This document shows positions 10,601 through 22,600 of a stretch of DNA of 30,150 nt, piece after piece. The position numbers were made by a program, and so were the translations under genes. Below the pieces are notes generated by a model. That model searched no databases. It saw only the letters and a list, made by a program, of their open reading frames with translations, and was not told the DNA's origin. Where the stretch lies: NCBI GenBank assembly GCA_019648995.1, contig BLXT01005122.1, forward strand, positions 807,464 to 837,613, in the 5' to 3' direction. This stretch comes from Plakobranchus ocellatus. Taxonomy: Eukaryota > Mollusca > Gastropoda > Plakobranchidae. Position 1 is the first letter of the stretch, and each line of letters begins with the position of its first letter.

Positions 10601-13600
10601 TCTCCGCTTCCAAAGGCTGCTGTAGTGTTAACCAATGATACCATTATAAGCTATAAATCTTCGCGTCTTATCTGTGAGTCAATACAGTTATTATAAAGAC
10701 ACGGTGGAGAAATCTCTGTAACTTTGTCTCTCAAGACTATTGTGATTGTCAGTCCTCTACCGCTTTCAAATTACGGCTGATTATCTAGATTGACAGAATG
10801 CAGAAGATACTGTTTTTTTTTGTTGTTTTTTTTTTTGCAAATGTAAGAGACTTCTACGCTGACTGAAAAGGAAATCTTAAACGAACTTTATATGTATACC
10901 TCGAGAAAAAAAGGAAATTCCAAAGATAAAAACAAAATTCAAGACCGTAATTCGATTCGCAAGACCAATACTAGCTTTGCAGACTTTATCATTATGATAA
11001 TGGTATGGCTGTAGGATTGGTTTTCCAGCCAGTGTACTGTTGCTGATTCTACGTTTACCCTTTTCTTCATGAAAATCAAACAGTTTACTTGCCCCTCTAA
11101 TACCGCTTTGACAAAGCGATAACATAATCATCGTTACTGTTGCATAAATATAAATTGTAAATGTTATGAGAATCTTTTACTAGTCACAAGACCTACGGGC
11201 TATGAAGAGGTAACGCAGTATTATTGCAACATTAAGCGTATTTTCGATCAGTTTTCACCGAATCTAAGACATTAAACGCTGACAGACTGAATGCTACGCT
11301 GAGAATCAGACTAACTATACTAGAGGCTGGTGGGAGCGGTTCATGAGAGAATACCGGGTTTCCTGCTTCCCACCTAATAACCATTACAAGTTCAATCGGT
11401 AACAAGCGTCGGTGGTCGTGACACTGTCAGTCACGGAAGACTTGCAAACATTAGCTTCACTTGTGTCAATTTGTTGACTCTCGACTGCACTCGCCGTAAG
11501 GTCACTTTTAGTGGGCTGCTGTTGACTGGGAGGCCTTTGTTTGTGGCTTGTTACTTTTGCACGGTAGAGTTGGATCAGAGAAAGCAAACCGAGGCGTTGG
11601 AGAGAAGCGATCAAGATTGATAAACAATACATTCAATATGTCCGATGGAAATGCTTGTAGTTAAATGCGGTTCGGAGTTGATGGCCTCTTTCTGGGCGAG
11701 TTGGTTGGCCTAGTAGTATTCTGTATCGATTAGTACTGATACCATACCAGACATCTAAGCCTTCTGCACCAGACCCACCTTTCTTCTTCTTTTTTTTTTT
11801 TTTNNNNNNNNNNNNNNNNNNNNNNNNNNNNNNNNNNNNNNGTTTTGTTTAACCTTTACGGTGTGTGTAAGAGAGAGAGAAAAGCCCTGTAGAAATGGAA
11901 ATGAACAATTCATTGGCACTTCAATTGTACTGAATATGGACGCTTTATCTGGTTATTTAAGGTCTGTAGAGAACCGGGTCTGCAAAATACGCAGTAGCAA
12001 AAGGGAGGCACATAAAGATAGATGATTTGAGGGACAGCTAAACCACCCTCTTACTCACACACACGTGTATAAAATATTAAAGCAGATGGAAAGATTAAAA
12101 AAGTCCTCATCAGTGTTTGTAATTTTTTTTATTCTTTTCGGGACACTGAGCTGGAGATGAGGATCTTCAGGCGCCTCAGTTCTATCAGGGATCACTAATA
12201 TTTAATTCTACCGGCGGCGGGAGTCCAAAAAAAGAAACTCTGATCATAGTGATCTGCTTCAATCATAATAAGAATGAAAAATCACGGGCCTGCTCAACTT
12301 TCCTTTGAACTAAACTTTCATGATGTCATAATTATCATTATTCATTATTTGTTACCTTTCACTTTTTGGTATGTTGTAAAGGGGAATTCCAGGTCATTCA
12401 ATTAAAAAAAAAAAATTATAAAAAAACCATACCTTTGGCAATAAACAAGCGACATTTACTATTATATGTTCATATATATACAGTACCTGTTCCGATCATC
12501 TATCGTAATGTTATAATATAAAAAGAAAAAAGGGGGTGGGGAGCAAGCAGTTAATCGATATAATATTTTTGTGAGTTCAATAATTTAGGCCCAAGGCCTG
12601 CCTCATTTGTCTGTCGGTAAATCATGTGTGTTGTAAAGAGGTCATCATAATTATTTGATGAGTGGTAGAGTAATAAGCGCCATCCCTCACAGCCTCAGTC
12701 TGCCTAGCATAGCAGCAACAGTGGCGTCTATAATAATGATAGGATGTTTCAATTGTGTGAAAGCCCCCCAGCTTCTACCTTGTAACGAATACAATCGATA
12801 TAAGCAGATTTGTAAGGTGCCAAAACGAGTGAAGGTGTGTGATGCTACTGTCAGACTCTCTCCGCGATTGATTTCCTGTCGTTATGACCGGCCCTGTCAG
12901 GGCAGTCGCTGTATTTGTAACATAGGCCTAGCTTTATCCCGCCCTAGGAAGGTCGTTGAGATGGTATGAATAAATCATAGTGCGTCACCTTTAGCTTCTC
13001 TTCTTCTTGTTCTTCTGCAAATATTGAGAGTATCATTTGACATCATCTAAAGTATGTAAAAGAAAGAAAGAAAAAAAAAACCAAGTTTTTGTGAGAGCCC
13101 CTGTTGATCGATCCTAACGAATGGAGAAAAAAAAAAGAAGAAGAAGAAGAAGAGAAATTATAAAGAAAATTTCAGTTGATAGTGAGGTCGTAAATGCCTA
13201 AGCGTAGAATATCTAATCTTATTTCATTTGACCTGGTCAAATGAAGAGCAAGGAGAAACTGAGGAGAAGCTAGGGCTTGATCGTACCAGCCCTATATTGC
13301 CCGGATAATAGGCCTATACTACAATACAACATTGAGAGTGTACAAAAGGCGCTCGCGTAGGATATGAAATGACAGTGCACTTATCCAGATGGAAAGGAAA
13401 ATATTGTCGCTGCTCAGTGTTTCTATTAGTTTCACTGTTTTTGCAAAACACAACATAACTACGGTTCGTCCTGCCAGGGCGGGGAAGCACAATGGTTAGC
13501 GAACGCTGCCTGGCCTTTCTGTGGATAGTTTGAGTTTGAGGCCGCCTCCAACATTCAGGCCTGGCGAAGGCCCTAAAAGCCTGAAATCATATTTTAGTTG

Positions 13601-16449
13601 GGCTACACAAATCATCAAACAAAACAAGCATCATTCATGGTTGTTACAATTTGTGTTTCATGTTGTATGTAAAAGCTTGATAACTCTATAGTGCTATAGA
13701 TCGTTGTAGGCAATCAACACAAATCCAACCAAACTTAAATGTACAAACAAGTTACTTAAAACAACAACAACAAAACCAGAAAAGAAAGGCGGTTGCTGAA
13801 ACACGGCAGAAAAAGCAGCCAGAAGTTTAGGTCGTTTGTACCGCTATGGTGCGTTGATATGTCAAAGTAATTATATTATAATAATATCCCAGTTGCAGGC
13901 GAATAACAGTTCTTATGTGCCGTGCGGTGCTTGGATTTGATCCCCTTAACCGTATTCAAGGCAACGTTACAATATGTTCTCTTCTTTGTCTGCCTCAGTA
14001 CGACCTGAAGAAGTTCTTTGCAGTATGCAAGAAGTCTTATCGTGAAAGAAAGTATGATTGACATTCTAGTCGTTGGTGGAGATGACAATTGAGTTTTGAT
14101 ACTATTTCTGAGTTTAAACTTGAATACTAGACTCAATAATTTGTAATGTATTTTTGCTATTCAGCATATGGTGTAATATATTTATCAATTCACTTGATTT
14201 CCGATGCTGAGAAAGGGACTCAGAAGGACAGAGATAGAGGGGTAGGTGAGGGGAGAGGGGAGGAAGACAGCACTTTTTACATTCAATTATTTTTTTTGTT
14301 AATTAACTTGTTGAATTGTGATCAAAATAGGGTGCAAAATTAGAGGCAGACTGTGCATTTTGCCTAAGATACTTCTCAGATTTTTAACAAAGATTCTCAT
14401 AAGCCTGCCTGTTTTCTGTAATTCGTTCACAAATATATTTATTTTGTTTGTTTGTTTGGGTTTGTGTTTTTATCGACACTAAGGACAGGTAGATCTTAAC
14501 GGTGCTGTTTTATTACTCGAGGGCGTTTTGGTGGCTCAGTGGTCAGGAAACGTCCTGAAATGTGCAGGCACCTTTGTACAAGGTTCAAGATCGTATTCAT
14601 AATCAATCTCTTCATACGTCTATCGTTGGGTTAAAATCATCAAGGCTGATCACCAGTCGGTACTGTCAGTTTTGTCGGTAACTATCATCAGGGCTTTCTG
14701 TCAACACTCTTTCCCGCTCAGTTTTTAGGGTTATTTTATTGGGAGAAGAACTCCATTATTCCCACCAAATGTTCTGAGAATGAAGGCAAGCTCTTATATC
14801 TCACGTTTTTAGGGTTATCTTATTGGGAGAAGAACTCCATTATTCCCACCAAATGTTCTGAGAATGAAGGCAAGCTCTTATATCTCACGTAAAAATTCTG
14901 CCTTTGCACAGACCTTCGTTTGGTTTTAAAGCATTCAAAGTATTTTTTTTTTTAAATACGGCCAACAGAATAAACTGAAGGTGCAACTAGATTTCAACCT
15001 ACCTGTAATAGGGAATTATTTAAGGGGAAAAAGGGGGGGGGGGTCTTTGCAAGGCCCTTAAATTACTCTACATTATGGTTTTCAGCACTTGGCAAGACTC
15101 GACGACTCGCTCTCGTTTCACAAACACACTTCACGCTTACACACAGGCGTGTACACGCACGCGTGTGAGACAAAATGTAACAAATTACAACAACCACCAA
15201 CACTTTGCCAGGTTGACTGTAATCTGGTTGTCCCTCTTCAGTTTGGGGCTTATGAGATTTTTGTTTTTCCCGTTTTGCTTGGAGAGTCTCCATTCACCTT
15301 TGGGCGCCTGGTGTAAATCAGCTTTGTCGGAACTCAATTATGAATCAACATCCTTACACTCCTAAGACTTCATTAATGTCGTTGACCAACTTAAGAAGCA
15401 AAGAAGGCATAGAATCATATTATAGTCGTGTATGGACCGAAGGTTAGGCCTGTCAACTTGAGCTGCAAAACCGGGATCTTTGAATTTTGGTTGTGATTAA
15501 AAAAAATTAAAGTGGGTCCCAGGCTAGGTCAAGCATCAGGCAGCCAGGAGCAGAGTCCTCATTGTTCTTGGCATACGGCATTATGAGGTAGTTTGTCATT
15601 GCTTTCCTCGCCGCCTTTACTTTCGCCGGGTTTTAAGAGACTTAGCTACCCATTTAGTGCTGGGTGGATATAGAGGGGCTATGAAAGATTGACTTGGCCA
15701 GGAATGGATGATTAATAAAGTCAATATTATTTGAGTTTAAAGCACCCCACTATCTATTTATCTAAAAGATTTTAAAGTAACGGCAAAGCGCCAATGGGTG
15801 CCAAAAACTTATCGGGGACAAGAAGTGGACAAAAAATGTAAGCCTTGAGTTAGATAGCTCTTTATGCTTACAACAAAAGATGCACAGTAGGCAGGTTGGA
15901 AGGCGTTATGGAATTCTCTGTAGTGGAACACGCACCCTCCACACTCCACTCTGTTTCTTCTTGTTGTAGCACCTGTCACGGTTCATTGGTTGCAAATCTG
16001 TTGAGGCGAACAAAGCGATTAGCAGAGTTAGCGGTCCTTACGGCACTGTGTCAGTCAGGCTTTGATGGTCGGTTCCGTCGCTTGTATATTGTGACGCAAA
16101 GTCAATGGTTTCAGAGATCAAAAAGCCTTGGCTTGTTTCTTGGGGGTCCCATATTGCAAAAAAAAAAAAAAAACAAAAACAAAAAAAAAAAAAACACACA
16201 CACACACACAATAAAACAAAAAAAAAAAAAAAACCAAACACACACACACGATCATCAATGGCATCTTTACAAAGTGTGTGCGAGATTTTGCTTATTATCA
16301 TCAATACATTGTCTCTCTTATCATCCATGAAGGTAGAAGGGAAAAAAAAAACCGCATTATTCTGTCCATGGATCTCTTATTCCGGCAACATCAGTTCCGT
16401 GTTTCATCTACCACACCAGATCTTTTGTATTCTTCTCTTCTCCATTATT

Positions 16450-16503
<54 letters not shown>

Positions 16504-16654
16504 TCTCGACCCTACATACATACACACACACACACTCTCTCTCTCTCTCGACCCTACATACACGCACACACACACTCTCTCTCTCTCGACCCTACATACA
16601 CACACACACACTCTCTCTCTCTCTCTCGACCCTACATACACGCACACACACACA

Positions 16655-16697
<43 letters not shown>

Positions 16698-19600
16698 TCC
16701 CTCAAGATATGTTCTGCCAAAGGGATGAGGAAGGAAGACAAAGTGTGAGTGGGTAAGGTCGAGAGAGAGAAAGAAAGAAAGAAATGATGGAGAAAGAAAC
16801 CAATTTTTGACAGCCCGAAGAAGCATATTAACATTTTTTGGAGGAACGATTTACCTTTAAGAAATTCCCTTGCTTGGTTTTCACCTTTGCAAAGTTCACA
16901 GTTTGGACTGATTCTAATTTCATTCTTAATGTACGCCTACATTTAAAAACAAAAGGTATCTGTCCTATGTTATTTTTGGCTTTCCCAGAAGTTTATGAAT
17001 GCAAATACTGCCAAAGTCTATAATTTATATATGCATAATTTTTAAGTAAAGTGGGTCATAGACTTAGTCCAAGCATCTGGGAACCAGGAGTAGGATCCTG
17101 ATTGTTGTCATATGGGATTATGAAGTAGTTTGCCATTGCTTTCCTCTCCGCCTTTACTTTCACCAAGTCTTAAGAGACCTAGCTTCCCATTTAGTACTGG
17201 GTGGACACAGAGGAGCAATGATAAATTGATTTGGCCCGCACCTCTGACTTGGTAGCCAACTGCCCTCCTAGATGAGCCACTGCTCCCCCTATATATGCGT
17301 AGATTGATTAAAAAAAAATATCCTTTTAGTACTTGTGCTGCGTCTTGGTCAAACCAAGTTTAATAAAACCATTTTCTTTACTGTTCTGCACTTCAGTGGG
17401 GGCGTCGCTGGCACAGTGGCTTGTGAGTCCACCCTGTGATCTGCAGGGACCTTTCTGTCGCGGGTTCGAGCCCCGCCATCGGCGTCCCGGACTGACGGAC
17501 GGCCTTAAAACCTGAGATCAACTTGTTGTGGACTTCTGGTTATATACAATAACCCAACCCAGCCCTAACCCCAGCACTTCAGTCTATCTCTGGCTGCATG
17601 AACTATATTAGAAAGTGATTGTTGCTCACACTCAGACTTGAGACTTAAGTACACATGAGGTTGGCTTCGCACACACTAGTTGACTTTTGGAGAATAAATT
17701 CTTTTCACCATTGAAGTCCATTTCAGGCTACTCAGTCTTTGTATCATTATCTCGCAATAATTATATTTGAGATGGCTTTAATAATATTTGTTTATTTATT
17801 TTTTTGGTGGAACGATCTCTATTTCTGTAACAATGACAAATCTACCTTTTCTCTTTGCAGGTGAAAGTCAATGTAGAAATAAGTTTCTTTGAGATCTACA
17901 ACGAAAAAATCCATGACCTGTTGGCAGCAAACAAAGACAAGGGGCAGAAAAAGGCAACTGTGAGTTACACTAAATAGAAAGTCTTCTAAAATATTTCGTT
18001 TTCTTTTGACAAGTCCTTTCAATATTTTTGTTGTTTTGTTGAAAGTATAAACACAGACTGATTTTTACAGGCCTGTCGATCACTAATTATTTCAGTGGTA
18101 TAGCTACTGAGGCAAATTTTTGATAGCTCCCCTGCGTTCACTCAGCACTAAATGGGTAGCTAGGGTTCTTAAGACCCAGCAAAACTAAAGGCGATGAAGA
18201 AAGCCATGGCAAATTACCTCAGAATGCTGTATGCCAAAAACAATAGGGAACTTTCTCATGCTTTCCTGATGCTTGGACTAAGCATGGGACCCACTTTACT
18301 CTTACTACTGAAATGAGGAACTGAAGTACTGAACTGAGATAGAAAACAAAATGCTTTCTATTTGGCCTGTATCTTTATTTATCAGTCATTATTGCTTCGT
18401 AAACAGATAATATAGGCTAATGAAATATGAACATCTTTATGGGCATAGTACTGATTGTCTTTGATTAAAGAAAACCAGGTTGTGTCTTTGTCAGTTTATT
18501 TGCTACCAAAATGAAAGGAATAAAACTCAATTCTTCAGCCTGGCAGCTCTGTCTTTATGATTTTGTAGTTAGGAGAAGGACTAAGTTTTTCGTAAGTAAT
18601 GCATTTTTTTCCTCCTGAATTCTAAGGTTGTGGAGAAAAAATGCTTGTAAATAACTACTTACAGAAAAATTATGTATGCAGCAAGGTAAAACATTTTTGG
18701 TGCTTATTGTTTCATTTTCTTGTATCCTCAGCTCAAAGTGAGAGAACATCCTGTGTTGGGTCCCTATGTTGAGGCCTTGTCTACATACGTGGTGAACTCA
18801 TTTGAAGATGTGGAGGTAAATTTTCAGCCACCAACCTGATCATCAGCTTTCTCTTTCTACTTTCCATCAAGAACAGTATGCTGCCCCCCAAAAAAATTGT
18901 CACACAGTGGCCTTGTTTCATATCTTTGACATACATTTTTTTAGACTTTACAAACTTTTAAACTTCAATTTGATAAAGGGAAAAAAAATGATGATAACCA
19001 TAGATTGCAATAAATTGCTGTGCAGTACTCCTTGATACTAACCTTTTTTTGTGCAGTGATTTTAGTTTTTGACAACAGTTCTCCAAGGAGGGAAGAAAAG
19101 TTATTCCAAGGCGGCAGCATTTAAAAAAAAAAAATTAAGATTGTTGAATTATTCAGTTTTTCTCAAGGTAATTTGAAACATTATGGCATGTAACAATTCA
19201 GTGTTGAGACATTTTACCAAGAAAACCATTCAAATGGTTTATAGTTTATATTTCTGAATTGTGTGGAGGCTGAGACATAGGCTGATTGAGAAGATATCAT
19301 TTATAACATTGGGTTGGTTTTTTTTTTAATTAAATCTTATTACATCTAATGACATGTAGAGTGGCACCACAAAGTCAGAGGTTTCGTGGCAGTGTTAACA
19401 TGTTTAAGTACAATTGTCATTATAATTATGAAGTTTGCATCTGTGGGAGGTTCATGCAAAGTTTGCATACTGCTCAAAATTGTTGTTAACAATTTTTAGG
19501 AAATATTGAACTTATAAATATCCATGTCGTTATCCAGCAAGACATAAAGGTTTCATTGAGTCGTGAAAATACACATATATCTTGAAACCTTGCGTGTATG

Positions 19601-22600
19601 TCATATCTTGAGACACATAATTCTTTTAACGTTTTTTGGTTTTTTTAAAAATTATTTATTTAAGCTTCATTACTCAGAACCAACATATCTCTTCCTTAGT
19701 TTTGAGCATTAAGAAAAAAAAATAATTAAACTGTCTTAAGACCAATTCAAGTAAGTCACATAATGCATTTTGAGCATTTGAAACCTTTGATATTCTTTAA
19801 ACTCCATTTTTTAAACTTAATAGGGATGAAAACCGATACAGATATCTTAGGTGCGCTTCAATACACTAGCACTGAAGTAAAGGTTTGAATAAGGGAGAAA
19901 AAAAAAGGCGTTTTAAAATAACTTCTCTCAAAAGTTTTGATGCACAGGAGGTCTGATCTCAAGACATTTCACTAATATAAAATGTCAAATGCTACTTGGA
20001 ACTCATCAGGTTATGTTTCGAGAAATCACTATGTCTACAAAAGATTTTACCTCAATGTACGAGTAACTAGTGGTTTTTTACTGTGGTTTCAGGGTTGGAT
20101 CACACTGGGCAATAAGAACAGAGCCACTGCGGCAACAGGCATGAACGACAAGAGCAGCCGCTCACATTCTGTCTTCAGTATTGTTCTCACCCAAACCAAG
20201 GTGAACTGCAACTTTATTACTAATCGTATCACTTGTTTTTCAATCTGTATCTCCAAGCTCTTTTTTTTTGTGCTTAGAGTCTCAATTTATTGTGGGACTG
20301 CAAATTTTGTAAGGATTACTCAATCAATACTTCAATCATTTTTTTTTTATTTTTATGCCAAGTCTCTATTTATTGTGAGACTTCAAATTTTTAAGGATTA
20401 CCCAACCAGTACACCCAATGTAATTTTTAATGCCAAGTCTTATTTTTTTATGAGATTGCACACTTTGTAGCTCTTACACTTTATGTGTATTGTACTGAAT
20501 TGCCTTTTAATGACCAACAATTTTTTTTTGTTCTTTGATGTTTAAAGTTTTTTCGCCTGAACGCATAATACACAAAGTCCACTGATTCCAGACCGAGACG
20601 ATTGAAGGCCAAGAGCATGACCACAGCGTAAACAGTAAGATCAACCTGGTAGATTTGGCCGGCAGTGAGAGACAGAGCCAGGCAAATACCTCAGGAGAAA
20701 GACTCAGGGTAAACGACAGCTAGACTTATCTTCAATGTTTCCATAATGCCTGTGAAGTATTTATAGGATTCCTCTACATGTTGCTTTACCTGAACAAAAT
20801 TTGTCCTGAAATTGAGAACAGGAAAAAAATTGCGGTGTGAAGTTTTTCATGGTAAAGTATGTTCTTCCTCCGGTTTTAACCAGACCAGAAATTTTTTTTT
20901 TCAGAAGTCTAAAAGTGGTTCTTTTCCTGCTCTTCTCCTCAGCCTTATTCTCACGGTTTTGTTTGTTTGCTTCTTATTGTGCATGCATGTTTGTTTTCAA
21001 AGTATTCAGAGTCAAGTGAAAAGTTCAGGGTTTTTTTTTTTTCAAGGGTAGAGGGCATCCCTGATGTTAGCTATTCTGATTGATAAGAAGTATCACAAGA
21101 TGCCACACATTTTGAAATTCAAAGTCGATTTTTAAAACACACATTTTCCAACAACCATCTGGTGGAATCTCAGATTAATGGCTGTTAAATAATTAGATTC
21201 CAACAAGTTTTTAACACAAAATATATGCACACAGTAAAAAAGAAAAAAGTTCATTATTTGTTATCCTTATTAAATATTTGGAAAGATGGTTAGAAGGCCT
21301 TAGCTAGATTTTAAACATACATAGCTTTATTTTATTTTCTAATGGAAATATTTTCCTCTGCAAAGTTGTAAAGTAATACCTGGTGTGTGATATATCTTTT
21401 TCCCACTCTTTACTATTTAATGTGAATAAGTTTTTTTTTTGCATTGTCTTGAACTAAAGCTATTCCTTTTACTTTCTATTGATGTGGTATTATTAATTTG
21501 TCAAATATGGCAATTTGTTCACCTATGCCAATTCTCAGCAGCTTTTTCGAGAGTCAAAACTTGTTCATTTGAACATAGAATATCAACATCCTATACAAGC
21601 ATCATCTGAAACGAAAAGTTATTTTATGAATTGTCATGATAAAGTTTAAAAAAATGGCATATCCAAATAAGCTTTAAATTTATTTGATTCTATGTGAAAT
21701 AGACAAAAGATTTATACGAGTGTGTGCACAAATAACAGATTATCTTCTCTGTTTAAATTATGTTTGTGTATGTCAGGAGGGAGCGAACATCAACAAATCA
21801 CTGCTGACCCTGGGCAAGGTCATCTCCCTGCTGGCAGAGAGATCGGGCGCAAATAAGAAAAGGAAGATTTTCATTCCCTACAGGGATTCTGTTCTCACAT
21901 GGTAATTTCTTTTTCTGTTTTAACCCTATCTGTACGTGTGAGGTAATTTTGTTACCCCAAGGCTTGTTTTTAATTTTTAAAAAATACTTAAAATGAGAAT
22001 TTTTCTTTCAGCTTTTCAATATTTCTCAAAAATTCAATTTGACAAAATATGATTACATAATAATGATTGACAGAAAATCAATATTGAACTGACCTGAGGT
22101 AGTTTCTGAGACCCCCAATTATTTTTTTACTATATAAAGTATGGGGTGATTTTTTTACCCCCCACATACGGATAGGTAGCAATTTTTTTTACTGTATATA
22201 ATATGTGGTCATGCAGTTATCCCACAAGTAAAAATATATATTTTTAGAAGAATAATTATAACACAGGGCTGGTGATCAAATCGGTTTTATGAGTATTTGG
22301 CTGCCTCTTATTTTTGTGTTTGTGAGTGTAACTGCAGGTAGGTGAAGAAAAAGCAATGAAAAGTGCCTGATTTAATAAAACTCAAGGTGAATTGAATTTT
22401 AAGAGAGAGAAGCTGTTTTGTGAAACCAAGGTTGTTTCATATTTCAACCTCAGGAAATTACTGAAATATTTGGTATGTGTTTCATAGTGAAAAATTTAAG
22501 TGCTCTATTTCTCTATTGCATCTCTTGCATAATCAAGCAACGGGCCGTTTTCTTTATGGCAAAATGAATAAATTTGACACTTGTAGATGCTTGTCTATAC

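Noticed and set aside
11384-11632. Minus-strand 82-codon ORF, Ser/Thr/Gln-rich
   Set aside because: It has a real ATG and CpG-richer DNA, but no similarity, leader or transcript signal, so not called as a gene.
13876-14136. Minus-strand 86-codon ORF with many Lys and Arg
   Set aside because: Looked for transposase or RT motifs; none found.
16105-16748. ORFs of 156-207 codons with Lys, Thr-His and Ser-Leu repeats
   Set aside because: They lie across poly-A, CA and CT microsatellites and exist only because simple repeats lack stops.
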